A stretch of DNA of 64,000 bases. It comes from CAVQGM01 sp963712065. GTDB taxonomy: Bacteria > Actinomycetota > Acidimicrobiia > Acidimicrobiales > Acidimicrobilacustridaceae. The translations under genes and the position numbers were made by a program. Within the stretch, counting starts at the first letter, position 1. Each line of letters begins with the position of its first letter. The notes below the pieces were generated by a model. It was given only the letters and a program-made list of their open reading frames with translations, ran no database searches and was not told the DNA's origin. This document shows, piece after piece, positions 1-8,455 of the stretch. The DNA lies in NCBI GenBank assembly GCA_963712065.1, contig CAVQGM010000002.1:1736001-1800000 (forward strand). Reading direction: 5' to 3'.

Positions 1-1592
1 AGCTGCGCTGGCTCGACGAACGGAAGAAGGCCGCGGTCTGGACCCACCGCTCCCCCGGCACCGCGGTGGTGGTGCCCCTCGTCGGCACCCCGTGGGCCGA
101 CTACCTGCCGGCCCCGCGCAACCCCGGCCTGTTCGAGGTGCCGGTCGACGTCGACCTGCCCACCGCCGTGCCGGTGGTCGACCACGACGGCGTGCGCTAC
201 GTCGGGGGCGGCCTGCCGACCGACGTCGCCCATGGCCCGGGCCGGCTCACCGTCACCTGGGACGGGCTCCCCGAGCTGGCCGGACGCCACGCGGAGGGCC
301 GCCGCCTCGACGGCCGGCGGCAGGTGACGTACCGGGTCGAGGGCGCGACCCTCCACGTCGACGAGCACCTGACCCTGCCCCGCGGCGCCACGGCCGTGTC
401 GGTGCAGGTGGCCGAGGCGGAGCACCGCCCGCTGCGGGTCGAGTGGCGCGGCGGCGGCCGGCCCGGCGTCATCGAGACCGGGGGGTTGGCCGCGTACCGC
501 TCGTTCTGGGGCGAGCTTCCCCGGGTCCATCAGCTCGACCTCCCACCGGCGGCCGAGGTCGCGTTCGGCTGGTCGGTGACGCCGCTCCTGCGGATCGCCA
601 CCGTCGACCCAGGCCACCACTACCACCGCTCGCTGTACGACCCGCTGCGCGGACGGGTCGTCGAGCACGGGTTCGGCGGTCACCTCATCGGCCGGCCGGC
701 CGACGCCCGCCGGCGCCTGTCGGCCGTCGACGCCTTCCACCTCCACTGGCCCGAGTGGTTCGTGGCCACCGTCGAGGCGACCGACGCCTTCGTCGAGCTG
801 CTCGACGAGACCGGCACGTCGCTGATCTGGACCCAGCACAACCTCGTCCCCCACACCACGGTGGCCGATGCCGACGCGATCTACGCCCGGTTCGCCGCCC
901 GGGCCGACCTGGTCGTCCACCACACCGAGTGGGGCCGGGCGCGGGTGACCGACCGCTACGCCTTCCGGGCCGACGCCGTCCACGTGGTGCTCCCCCACGG
1001 CCACTTCGGGCACCTGGTGCGTCCGTCCGACCGGGCCCAGGGCGAGGCCGAGCTGGGCCTGCCCCCTGCCGGCATCCGCATCGGGATCGTGGGCGCACCC
1101 CGGCACGACAAGTTGACGCAGGCGTTCATCGAGGCGTTCACCCGGACGTCCCGGCCCGACCTCCAGCTGCTCGTGCTGTCGCTCGGCCCCGACGAGCTCG
1201 ACGCCGGCCCCCCCGTCGAGGACCGGCGCGTGCACACCGTCCCCTACGAGTTCGTCCCCCGCGAGGTCTACGACCGGCGACTGGCCACGCTCGATGCCGT
1301 CGCCCTGCCCTTCGCCCCCGACGGCGACATGCTCACGACCGGCACGGTCGGTGACGTGGTGGCCTTCGGTCTGCCTGCGCTCGTCACCGGCTGGCCGTTC
1401 CTCACCGAGGCCCTCGGGGAGGCCGGCGTCGCCCTCGGCGACGACTGGACCGAGACCCTCCAGGGGCTCACCGTCGGCCGCCTGGCCGAGGCCGCCGGCG
1501 CCGCCCGCGCCCTGCAGGACCGTTACGACTGGGTCCCGATCGCCGGCCGATTCCTCGACGCGGTCGTCACCGCCGGCCTCCTGAAGCGCTGA
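1..1592 (+). CDS. Glycosyltransferase with N-terminal beta-rich region (5' partial)
   Basis: The reading frame is open from base 3 at the window edge, so the true start lies upstream and the first visible GTG (66) is only internal. The first ~200 visible residues are beta-strand rich with no clear family; a DUF2264-like C-terminal domain is possible but unproven. From about residue 200 the sequence looks like a GT-B glycosyltransferase (GT4-like): YHRSLYDPL, then HLHWPEW, IWTQHNLVPH, and a C-terminal donor-side part ending in a DRYDW stretch. It probably transfers a sugar to a cell-surface glycan or lipid. A fusion of two activities is inferred, not shown. The next gene is 48 bp downstream on the same strand. 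Confidence 0.6.
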   Translation, partial: LRWLDERKKAAVWTHRSPGTAVVVPLVGTPWADYLPAPRNPGLFEVPVDVDLPTAVPVVDHDGVRYVGGGLPTDVAHGPGRLTVTWDGLPELAGRHAEGRRLDGRRQVTYRVEGATLHVDEHLTLPRGATAVSVQVAEAEHRPLRVEWRGGGRPGVIETGGLAAYRSFWGELPRVHQLDLPPAAEVAFGWSVTPLLRIATVDPGHHYHRSLYDPLRGRVVEHGFGGHLIGRPADARRRLSAVDAFHLHWPEWFVATVEATDAFVELLDETGTSLIWTQHNLVPHTTVADADAIYARFAARADLVVHHTEWGRARVTDRYAFRADAVHVVLPHGHFGHLVRPSDRAQGEAELGLPPAGIRIGIVGAPRHDKLTQAFIEAFTRTSRPDLQLLVLSLGPDELDAGPPVEDRRVHTVPYEFVPREVYDRRLATLDAVALPFAPDGDMLTTGTVGDVVAFGLPALVTGWPFLTEALGEAGVALGDDWTETLQGLTVGRLAEAAGAARALQDRYDWVPIAGRFLDAVVTAGLLKR

Positions 1593-1640
1593 CCTCCCCG
1601 AGCTCTCGAGATCAGCCGTTCCGGCTAACCTCGTGCGGGT

Positions 1641-2792
1641 ATGGCCACGGCGGACCCGGCGGACCCGGCGGGCGCGGCGACCCAGATCGGCCGGCGGTTC
1701 CTGCTCCTCGCCGACACCGAGTTCCACGGCTACAGCCCGCTCTACGAGCGACTGGCCCACCACGTCGCCGGCCGCCCCGACCTGCTCGCCGCCCTCGTGG
1801 GCCGCGCCCCCGAGAACCAGACGCCCGTGCGGTTCCTCGCCGCCGTCCACGACCTGCTGCTCCGCCACCCGGACGAGCCGCTGGCCGCCGTGTTCCGGGG
1901 CGAGGTCGACGATCCCCCCGAGCCGCGCTTCGACGCCCTGGTCGACGCCCACCTCGACGAGCTGGTCACCACCCTCACGCACCGTTCGATCCAGACCAAC
2001 GAGGTGGGACGGTCGGCGGGACTGGCTCCGGTGCTCGGCGAGCTGACCCGGACCATGGGCCGGCCACTGGCCCTGATCGAGCTCGGACCGAGCGCCGGGC
2101 TCAACCTCGCCTTCGACCGGTACCACGTCGACCTCGGCGGGCGGATCACCACCGGCCCGGCCGACTCCCCGGTCCGGCTCCACTGCACCCTCGTCGGCCC
2201 GACGACGCCGCCGGAACCTGCGCCGATCGTGCCCGTCGCGTCGCGCCTCGGGATCGACCTCTCGCCGGTCGACGTACACGACCCCGACGCCTGCCGATGG
2301 CTCGAGGCATGCGTCTGGCCCGACGTGCCCCACCGCCTCGAGCGACTCCGCGCCGCGCTGGCCGTCGCCCGCCGCGACCCGCCCACGCTCCTCCGGGGCG
2401 ACGCCCTCGAGGTGCTGCCCGGCGTGCTCGACGAGGTGCCCGACCACGTCGTGCCGTGCGTGCTGTCGACGTGGGTGCTCGCCTACTTCAGCCCCGCGGG
2501 CCGGGCCGAGGTGCACGACCTGCTGGCGACCGTCGGCGCTCGCCGCGACGCCGCCCTCGTGACCCTCGAGTACCCGCACGTGACCCCTTGGCTGCCCGCG
2601 CCCGTCCGCCCGGCGGTCGTGCCGGGCAGGGGCGCCTCGCTGTTCGGTGTGGCCACGTGGCGCGACGGGGTGGAGCACGCTCGTCCCCTGGCCTGGATGC
2701 AGGCGCACGGTCAGTGGCTCGACTGGCTCGAACCGGACGGCACCGCCACCGACCGCGACCCGGCGCCCGTCGTCGCCGCCGAGGCGGGGTGA
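1641..2792 (+). CDS. DUF2332 family protein
   Basis: This 383-residue protein matches the actinobacterial DUF2332 family in length and in its ELGPSAGLNLAFDRYH segment (about residues 149-164), which resembles a nucleotide or SAM-binding loop. No biochemical function is established for the family and I assign none. No signal peptide or membrane helix is visible. ATG 1641 is preceded by TAACCT at 1626-1631, 9 nt upstream, consistent with a short or absent leader. Its TGA overlaps a GTG of the NUDIX gene, so the two are probably translationally coupled. Confidence 0.75.
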   Translation: MATADPADPAGAATQIGRRFLLLADTEFHGYSPLYERLAHHVAGRPDLLAALVGRAPENQTPVRFLAAVHDLLLRHPDEPLAAVFRGEVDDPPEPRFDALVDAHLDELVTTLTHRSIQTNEVGRSAGLAPVLGELTRTMGRPLALIELGPSAGLNLAFDRYHVDLGGRITTGPADSPVRLHCTLVGPTTPPEPAPIVPVASRLGIDLSPVDVHDPDACRWLEACVWPDVPHRLERLRAALAVARRDPPTLLRGDALEVLPGVLDEVPDHVVPCVLSTWVLAYFSPAGRAEVHDLLATVGARRDAALVTLEYPHVTPWLPAPVRPAVVPGRGASLFGVATWRDGVEHARPLAWMQAHGQWLDWLEPDGTATDRDPAPVVAAEAG

Positions 2793-3298
2793 CGGGGAAC
2801 GTGCGCCGCCAGGCCGCCCGCGTCGTGCTGCTCGACCGCCACCAGCGGGTGTTGCTGCTGCGCGCCTCCGACCCGTTCGACCGCTCCAAGCGCCCGTGGT
2901 GGGAGATCCCGGGCGGTGGCATGGACCGGCGCGAGCCGAGCGAGGACTGCGCCCGCCGCGAGCTGTACGAGGAGGCCGGGATCGTCGACGCCGAGATCGG
3001 GCCGTGCGTGTGGGTGCAGCACGCCCGGTTCCGGTTCGCAGGGCTCCACTTCGACCAGCACGAGCGCATCCACGTGGCCTGGTGCGACGCCGACGGCGAC
3101 GACGTCCCCCACGCGCCCGCCGGCCTCGAGGCGCTCGAGGCCATGGCCTTCGACGGGCGCCGCTGGTGGACGGTCGACGACCTGCTCGCCTCCGACGAGC
3201 CGGTGCTCCCCCGGCGCCTGCGCGAGTTCCTCCCCGGCCTGGTCGACGGGCCGCTGCCGAACGAGCCCATCGACATCACCGCGCCACCCGAGCTCTGA
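2789..3298 (+). CDS. NUDIX hydrolase
   Basis: The 169-residue protein carries a complete Nudix box: GGMDRRE, seven residues, then REL-YEEAGI, which fits GX5EX7REUXEEXGU. The family hydrolyses nucleoside diphosphates linked to another group using Mg2+ or Mn2+ held by the box glutamates; the substrate cannot be read from sequence. GTG 2789 overlaps the TGA of the DUF2332 gene (GTGA), which favours coupled translation. An in-frame GTG at 2801 is the alternative start. The protein is soluble with no targeting signal. Confidence 0.85.
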   Translation: MTGNVRRQAARVVLLDRHQRVLLLRASDPFDRSKRPWWEIPGGGMDRREPSEDCARRELYEEAGIVDAEIGPCVWVQHARFRFAGLHFDQHERIHVAWCDADGDDVPHAPAGLEALEAMAFDGRRWWTVDDLLASDEPVLPRRLREFLPGLVDGPLPNEPIDITAPPEL

Positions 3299-3342
3299 GC
3301 CATTCGACGGGGTCGCCCCCGCGCTGCTCCAATGGTCGTCCC

Positions 3343-4125
3343 ATGGCTGCTCCCACCTCGACCCGCGCCTCCTACGGCATCGACTCCCCGGTGGTGGTCG
3401 GCGGCTTCGTGGCCGTGGCCGTCGCCGCCCTCGCCTTCGCCGTCGCCGCCCTCGCCCGTGGCGAGCTCGTCGGGGTCATCGGTCCGGGCGTCGCCGCGCT
3501 GCTCCTGCTCGGAGCAGCCGGGGTGATGATCCGCGGCTCGAGGACCGGCAAGCCCGAGCTGTGGGACGAGCTGCTCGACGACCTCGACCTGGCCGGCGAC
3601 GAGCGGGTGCTCGACGCCGGGTGCGGCCGCGGCCTGGTGGCCATCGAGGCGGCCAAGCGGGTGCCGGACGGCGAGGTCATCGGGGTCGACATCTGGCGCG
3701 GTCGCGACCAGAGCGGCAACTCCCGCGAGGCGGCCGAGGCCAACGCCGCCGCCGAAGGCGTCGCCGACCGGGTCGAGATCGTCGACGCCGACATGGTCGA
3801 CCTGCCGTTCGAGGACGCGCAGTTCGACCTCGTCGTGTCGAGCCTCGCCATCCACGCGGTCCCGCTGCCGGCCGACCGGGTGCGGGCGTGCGGGGAACTG
3901 GCGCGGGTGCTGGCACCGGGGGGCCGGATCGTGATCGTCGACCACGGCCGCACCGAGGCGGTGGCCGACGCCCTCGATGCCGAGCGCCTGGTCGGCGTCG
4001 AGCGCTCGAAGCTGCGGTGGGCCACCTATCCTCCGTGCCGGGTGGTGACCGCCCACAAGCGGGCCGCCGGTGGCGGCGGTGGCGGCGGAAGGAACGGCGG
4101 CAAGCGGGCGAAGAAGCGACGCTGA
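3343..4125 (+). CDS. Membrane-tethered class I SAM-dependent methyltransferase
   Basis: The 260-residue protein has two N-terminal membrane helices (about residues 16-38 and 43-63) and then a Rossmann methyltransferase domain. SAM motif I is VLDAGCGRG (residues 89-97), followed by GVDIW, DADMVDLPF and the post-I hydrophobic strand VVSSLAIH. The C-terminus is a glycine run followed by a basic KRAKKRR tail. The helices place the catalytic domain at the cytoplasmic face, so a lipid or quinone-type substrate is plausible but inferred. The 3' end is duplicated just downstream (repeat at 4162-4210). Nearby genes give no firm pathway. Confidence 0.75.
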   Translation: MAAPTSTRASYGIDSPVVVGGFVAVAVAALAFAVAALARGELVGVIGPGVAALLLLGAAGVMIRGSRTGKPELWDELLDDLDLAGDERVLDAGCGRGLVAIEAAKRVPDGEVIGVDIWRGRDQSGNSREAAEANAAAEGVADRVEIVDADMVDLPFEDAQFDLVVSSLAIHAVPLPADRVRACGELARVLAPGGRIVIVDHGRTEAVADALDAERLVGVERSKLRWATYPPCRVVTAHKRAAGGGGGGGRNGGKRAKKRR

Positions 4126-4133
4126 GCCGACCC
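4085..4133 (+). repeat. 49-bp direct repeat, copy 1 (3' end of methyltransferase gene)
   Basis: The last codons of the methyltransferase gene, its TGA and the next few bases are identical to 4162-4210, offset 77 bp. The pair encodes the NGGKRAKKRR tail twice, but only this copy terminates the gene. Confidence 0.9.
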
Positions 4134-4161
4134 GGCCGCCGCCTCGCCCGAGCGGCGGGGA

Positions 4162-4210
4162 GCGGAAGGAACGGCGGCAAGCGGGCGAAGAAGCGACGCT
4201 GAGCCGACCC
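4162..4210 (+). repeat. 49-bp direct repeat, copy 2 (intergenic)
   Basis: Perfect copy of 4085-4133. It lies between the methyltransferase stop and the convergent F420 oxidoreductase gene, ending 1 bp before that gene's stop codon, and has no start codon of its own. A tandem 77-bp duplication with later divergence of the spacer would produce it. Confidence 0.9.
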
Positions 4211-4211
4211 C

Positions 4212-5093
4212 TCAGGCGTTGACCTCGGCCAGCCGGTCGAGGCAGGGCTGGAGCTCGTCGAACGCGGCCTCGACCCCGTCGGCGTCGAAGGCGAAGAACA
4301 GGGCCGTGACCTCGTCCACCCCGGCCTCGGCGTACTGCTCGACCATCTCCGGCGTGATGCCGTTGAAGTAGGGGCACACCGTCACCCGCACGTCGGCCCG
4401 GCTGCGGCCCTCGGCCTCGAGGGCGACCTCGAGCCGGGCCAGCCCCTCGGGGAGGTCGGGCGGCAGCCGGTTGAACGAGTACCAGCCCTGCCCGACCCGC
4501 GCCACCCGCGCCAGGGCGGCGTCGCTCTCCCCGCCGAAGTGCAGCGGCGGGTGCGGGGTCTGGATCGGCTTCGGGTGCATGCTGCACGGCGGCAGCGTGT
4601 AGGTGTCGCCCTCGAACGACGACGGGTCGTCCTGCCACAGCGCGCGCAGCACCTCGAGGTACTCGTCGGTGCGCTTCCCCCGGTTGGGCCACGGCACGTT
4701 GACGACCTCGAACTCCTCCCGCAGCCAGCCGACGCCGATGCCGAAGTCGACTCGGCCGCCCGACACCCAGTCGACGTTGGCGACCTCCTTGGCCGTGTAG
4801 ACGGGGTTCCGCTGGGGCAGCAGGCAGATGCCGGTGCCGAGCCGCACCGTCGTCGTCACCGCGGCCAGGTAGGCGAGCGTGGTGAACGGCTCGAGCATCC
4901 CCGATCCGGGCGGCGCGGGGATCTTGCCGTCGGGCGAGTAGGGGTAGCTCGACGAGTACTGGTCGAACAGCACGACGTGCTCGGGGACCCAGATCGACGA
5001 CCACCCGCGTTCCTCGGCGGTCGTCCCGACGGCGGTGAGCCACTCGGGGGTGGCGAACGGGTTGGCGGTGGGGGCGAACAGTCCGAGCTTCAT
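4212..5093 (-). CDS. LLM class F420-dependent oxidoreductase
   Basis: The 293-residue protein is a luciferase-like TIM-barrel oxidoreductase: MKLGLFAP start, SSIWVPEHV, LGTGICLLPQRNP, SGGRVDFGIGVGW and PPLHFGGESDAAL are typical of F420-linked family members. Such enzymes move hydride between F420 and substrates in lipid, steroid or xenobiotic metabolism; the substrate here is unknown. It lies 40 bp downstream of the KstR-like regulator on the same strand. The spacer holds a TAGAAC half-site next to the start, so it may belong to the same regulon. Confidence 0.85.
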   Translation of the reverse strand: MKLGLFAPTANPFATPEWLTAVGTTAEERGWSSIWVPEHVVLFDQYSSSYPYSPDGKIPAPPGSGMLEPFTTLAYLAAVTTTVRLGTGICLLPQRNPVYTAKEVANVDWVSGGRVDFGIGVGWLREEFEVVNVPWPNRGKRTDEYLEVLRALWQDDPSSFEGDTYTLPPCSMHPKPIQTPHPPLHFGGESDAALARVARVGQGWYSFNRLPPDLPEGLARLEVALEAEGRSRADVRVTVCPYFNGITPEMVEQYAEAGVDEVTALFFAFDADGVEAAFDELQPCLDRLAEVNA

Positions 5094-5133
5094 GCCGGGA
5101 GTTCTAGTCCGCCGTCGGGCCCCGTCGCTCGAC

Positions 5134-5727
5134 TCAGCCGTACTGGTCGAGCACGAGGTGGGCGGCGGTCGCCAGCTCGTCGCCGGCGTCGCCCATGCCG
5201 AACCACCCGTTGGTCCACCCGACGAGCGACGAGAACCAGACGTGGCCGAGCATCCGGGTGATGGTCGCCCGCAGCTCGGGATCGAACTCCGGGGGGAAGG
5301 CCTGGGACTGGATGCGGTCCATGACGATGCCGACCTCGCGCTGGCAGGTCACGACCTTCGGCTCCGACGACGACAGGGCGGTGATGACCGCGGCCGACAG
5401 ATCGGGCTCCTTCTCCATGGCCCGGGTGGCCCGGCCGAGGATGTCGACGACCCGGTCGGCGGTGGTGACCCCGCGCGGTGGCCGCTGGCCCACGCGCCGT
5501 TCGAGGTCGTTGGCCCACTCGACCAGCGCGGCGGCGAGCAGGTGGTCCTTCGAGGAGAAGTAGCGGTAGATGGTGCCGAGGGCGACGTTGGCCCGGGTGG
5601 CCACGTCTCGCATCTGCACCGCGTCGTAGCCGCCCTCGGCCCCGAGCTGCATGGCCGCGGCGATCACCCGCTCGCGCCGCGCCGCCTGGCTCTTGGTCAA
5701 CTGATCGCCGATCGTCGCCTCGGTCAT
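5134..5727 (-). CDS. TetR family regulator, KstR-like
   Basis: The 197-residue protein has an N-terminal TetR helix-turn-helix (about residues 18-65). The stretch GGYDAVQMRDVATRANVALG followed by TIYRYFSSKDHLL closely resembles the DNA-binding domain of mycobacterial KstR, the cholesterol-catabolism repressor, as I recall it. The C-terminal ligand domain is of usual length. Its ATG overlaps the TGA of the upstream acyl-CoA dehydrogenase (ATGA), so the two are one operon. A KstR-type operator over the operon promoter (6941-6954) implies autoregulation. The inducer, probably an acyl-CoA or steroid-CoA, is inferred from the family. Confidence 0.8.
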   Translation of the reverse strand: MTEATIGDQLTKSQAARRERVIAAAMQLGAEGGYDAVQMRDVATRANVALGTIYRYFSSKDHLLAAALVEWANDLERRVGQRPPRGVTTADRVVDILGRATRAMEKEPDLSAAVITALSSSEPKVVTCQREVGIVMDRIQSQAFPPEFDPELRATITRMLGHVWFSSLVGWTNGWFGMGDAGDELATAAHLVLDQYG

Positions 5728-6932
5728 GTCCGCCCTTTCGCCCGCGCCTCCCGGGGGAGCCCGAGCACCCGCTCGCCGATGATCGTGCGCTGCACCTCGT
5801 TGGTGCCGCCGGCGATGCCCGAGTGGGGGGCCCACACGAAGCGGTAGCCGAAGTAGCCCGCCCACGTGCCGGCCTCGCCGTCGAGCATGCCGTCGGCCCC
5901 GAGGAGGGCCTTGCCGAGATCGCCGGCGTCGCGGAGGTGGGTGCCGTAGATCAGCTTGACGACCGACGTCTCCGGTCCCGGCGACTCGCCCCGCGCCAGC
6001 GCGGTCTGGACCCGGTACCCGAACCACCGCAGGAGCTGGGTCGCGGTGTGGGCCCGGGCGATGCCCTGGCGCACGACGGGGTCGTCGAGCCGACCGGTCC
6101 CCCGGGCCAGGGCGACGAGGCCCTCGACGTCGTCGTCGACGGCGGCCGCCCCGATCATGTTCCGCTCGTTGGCGAGGGTGTGGATCGCCGCCGGCCAGCC
6201 CTGGCCGATCCCGGCCTCGCCGCCGAGCACGAGGTCGGCCGGGATCCGCACCTCGTCGAGGAAGACCTCGCTGAAGTGGGCCTCGCCGGTCATCTGGCGC
6301 AGCGGCCGCACCTCGATGCCGGGGGTGGCCATGTCGAGCAGGAAGTAGGTGATGCCGGCGTGCTTCTCGGCGGTCGGGTCGGTGCGGGCGAGGAGGATGC
6401 CCCACTGGCTCCGGTCGGCGCTCGACGTCCAGACCTTCTGGCCGGTGACCACCCACTCGTCGCCGTCGCGCACCGCCAAGGTGGCGAGCGACGCCAGGTC
6501 GGACCCGGCCCCCGGTTCGCTGAAGAGCTGGCACCAGACCTCGTCGCCCCGCAACATCGGCTCGATGAAGCGCTCCTGCTGGGCCCGGGTGCCGAAGGCG
6601 AGGATGGCCGGACCGACCATCGTGTGGGCGACGGCGAAGATCCCGCCGTGCTCACCGGTGCGGCGGACCTCCTGGGCGTAGACGAGCTCCTGCATGGTGG
6701 TGCCGCCCCGGCCGCCGAACTCCTTCGGGTAGCTGATCCCGGCCCAGCCCCCGTCGAACTGGCGGCGCTGCCAGCGACGGGCCAGCGCCTCCAGCCGGTC
6801 CCAGTCGGCGGACTGGTCGAAGAACCCCCGGGAGATGTCGTCCTCGTGGCCCTTGGGGACGGCGTTGGCCGCGAGCCAGTCGCGCGCCTCGGTGCGGAAG
6901 ACGGCGTCTTCCGGCGTGTCCTCGAAGTCCAC
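5724..6932 (-). CDS. Acyl-CoA dehydrogenase (FadE-like)
   Basis: The 402-residue protein has the standard acyl-CoA dehydrogenase order: N-terminal helical domain, CQLFSEPGAGSDLASL, GQKVWTSSA, TPGIEVRPLRQMTG and a C-terminal helical domain with GGTNEVQRTIIGERVLGLPR. The usual YEG glutamate before the GTNE motif is absent (GIAGGTNEVQ), as in some actinobacterial FadE subunits that work in heteromers. The GTG at 6932 fits: TACGAT (minus strand, 6939-6944) lies 6 nt upstream. It is the first gene of an operon with the KstR-like regulator, which suggests sterol or fatty acyl-CoA beta-oxidation. Confidence 0.88.
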   Translation of the reverse strand: MDFEDTPEDAVFRTEARDWLAANAVPKGHEDDISRGFFDQSADWDRLEALARRWQRRQFDGGWAGISYPKEFGGRGGTTMQELVYAQEVRRTGEHGGIFAVAHTMVGPAILAFGTRAQQERFIEPMLRGDEVWCQLFSEPGAGSDLASLATLAVRDGDEWVVTGQKVWTSSADRSQWGILLARTDPTAEKHAGITYFLLDMATPGIEVRPLRQMTGEAHFSEVFLDEVRIPADLVLGGEAGIGQGWPAAIHTLANERNMIGAAAVDDDVEGLVALARGTGRLDDPVVRQGIARAHTATQLLRWFGYRVQTALARGESPGPETSVVKLIYGTHLRDAGDLGKALLGADGMLDGEAGTWAGYFGYRFVWAPHSGIAGGTNEVQRTIIGERVLGLPREARAKGRT

Positions 6933-6940
6933 CGCGAAAT

Positions 6941-6954
6941 CGTAACCTGTTCTA
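6941..6954 (-). promoter_or_regulatory. KstR-type operator overlapping the -10 of the acyl-CoA dehydrogenase operon
   Basis: Read on the minus strand the site is TAGAACAGGTTACG, which fits the KstR consensus TNNAACNNGTTNNA except at the last base. It overlaps TACGAT, the probable -10, and sits 8 nt from the GTG start. A regulator bound here would block transcription of its own operon. Confidence 0.65.
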
Positions 6955-6995
6955 GTCCGCGACCCGGGAGGGCCGGACCGGGGGAAGATGCCGGC

Positions 6996-7463
6996 ATGAC
7001 CAGGTCCACCCCGTCCGGCACCCAAGGGCCCAGCCCCCGCACGCCCAGCCCCCGCAAGATGGTGCTGCGGGCCGCCGTGCGCCACTGCCCGGTGTGCGGC
7101 TCGGGGCACCTGTTCCGCCGTTGGTTCACCATGGTCGAGCGCTGCCCCCGCTGCGGCCTGAAGTTCGAGCGGATCGAGGGCCACTGGACCGGCGACCTCG
7201 GCATCAACACCATCGTCAGCTTCGGGGCGCTGCTCGTGACCCTCCTCGTCGGCACCTTCGCGACCTATCCCGACGTCCCCGCCGTCCCCCTCTTCGTGGC
7301 CGCGTTGCTCGTCGCCGGCCTCACCCCGGTGGCGTTCTTCCCCTTCTCGAAGACCCTGTGGTTGGCCCTCGACCTGGCCATGCGCCCCCTCGAGCCGGGC
7401 GAGGTGGCGCCGCGCGACGGGCCACGGACCGATCCCCGCGCCGCCTCGGCACCCGGGGAGTAG
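6996..7463 (+). CDS. DUF983 domain-containing membrane protein
   Basis: The 155-residue protein has two CxxC pairs, CPVCGSGHLF and CPRCGLKFER, that probably bind zinc, then GHWTGDLGINTI and two membrane helices around residues 72-115. This is the DUF983 arrangement, in which a zinc ribbon precedes two transmembrane helices. No function is established. ATG 6996 is the first sensible start. It is divergent from the acyl-CoA dehydrogenase operon and shares the ~60-bp spacer that holds the KstR-type operator, though its link to that regulon is unproven. Confidence 0.75.
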   Translation: MTRSTPSGTQGPSPRTPSPRKMVLRAAVRHCPVCGSGHLFRRWFTMVERCPRCGLKFERIEGHWTGDLGINTIVSFGALLVTLLVGTFATYPDVPAVPLFVAALLVAGLTPVAFFPFSKTLWLALDLAMRPLEPGEVAPRDGPRTDPRAASAPGE

Positions 7464-7607
7464 CGTCGGTCGCGGGGCCGGGGGCGGGCCGGGACGGCCG
7501 CCGATCCGCGAAACCTGCAGATCCGACGGCAGGTGCCGATAAAGAACCACGAGGCGCTGCCCGCGCCCCGCGAACTCGTCGGCTGCCGTCAGCGGCGGAG
7601 GTACTCC

Positions 7608-8453
7608 GTGGGCTCACAAGCGAAGGTCCTGATCCCCGTCGGCCTCATCGGCCTCGTCGTCGCCGGCCTCACCTTCTGGCGCCTCGGGCTGGTGGCCGGC
7701 ATCGCGGTGCTGGTCGTCGCCGCCCTCGCCGTGGTGGCCATCGCCCAGCGAGAGGCGGACGGCGGCACCTTCACCCGGCACGGCGGGCGCGACGACCTGT
7801 TCGCCGACCTCAGCCACGACGACCTCAGCCACGACGACCTCGGCCACGACGACGTCGACCACCGGCGCCGGGACCTCGGCGGCCTGCCTGCCGACCTCGG
7901 CGTCGACCAGCCCCTCGGCACGTGGACGCCGCCGGCGCCGCCCACGGCCCCGGTCCCCGACGGCCCCTCGGCGTTCGCCGGCCGCCCCTTCGGCGACGAC
8001 ACGCTCGACCGCGCCGACGACCTCCCCTTCGTCGACGAGGCTCCGCTCGCCGAAGCGCCCTTCACCGAAGCGCCCTTCACCGAGCCCGGCCCCGCCGAAC
8101 CCGCGAGCCCGTGGGCCGACGGCGGCAGCTGGGGCGAGGGCGGGCGCACGGCCGAGCGCAACCCGCTCGACGAGCTCGTCGGGCTCGACGAGGTCGACGT
8201 CGTGGCCGAGGTCGAGCGCCTCGAGGCCGGCGGCCCGCGAGCGTTCGAGCGCGACCTCGACCAGATCGACGACGGCGTCCTCGCCGACGTGGTGCCGTTC
8301 GAGAAGCACCGGGTCAACGAGGAGGTCGCGTCGCCCGACGACATCTTGGCGGCGAGCCACGCCACCGAGCTGGCCGTCGAGGGCCCGGCCGACAACTCCG
8401 AGCTGGCCCGCCTGCTCGCCAAGGTCCAGGCTCGCCTGGCGGCCTACGAGTAG
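7608..8453 (+). CDS. Membrane protein with long acidic cytoplasmic tail, unknown function
   Basis: I choose GTG 7608 because GGAGG lies about 6 nt upstream (7597-7601), which gives 281 residues; a longer frame opens at 7533. Two close membrane helices fill about residues 6-48. The remainder is acidic and low in complexity, with an HDDLSHDDLGHDD repeat and an EAPFTEAPFTE repeat, then a coiled-coil-like C-terminus (LARLLAKVQARLAAYE). I recognise no family. It sits 2 bp upstream of the GGDEF-EAL gene, so the two are probably co-transcribed, perhaps as membrane partner and cyclic-di-GMP receptor. Confidence 0.6.
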   Translation: MGSQAKVLIPVGLIGLVVAGLTFWRLGLVAGIAVLVVAALAVVAIAQREADGGTFTRHGGRDDLFADLSHDDLSHDDLGHDDVDHRRRDLGGLPADLGVDQPLGTWTPPAPPTAPVPDGPSAFAGRPFGDDTLDRADDLPFVDEAPLAEAPFTEAPFTEPGPAEPASPWADGGSWGEGGRTAERNPLDELVGLDEVDVVAEVERLEAGGPRAFERDLDQIDDGVLADVVPFEKHRVNEEVASPDDILAASHATELAVEGPADNSELARLLAKVQARLAAYE

Positions 8454-8455
8454 CC

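Noticed and set aside
2488..5043. Long minus-strand open frame of about 850 codons
   Set aside because: It runs antisense through the NUDIX and methyltransferase genes and out of frame through the F420 oxidoreductase gene. The product is Arg/Gly/Pro-rich without motifs, as expected of third-position GC bias.
7533..7607. Upstream extension of the acidic membrane protein
   Set aside because: A GGAGG site sits directly before GTG 7608, and the extension has no membrane or signal character.
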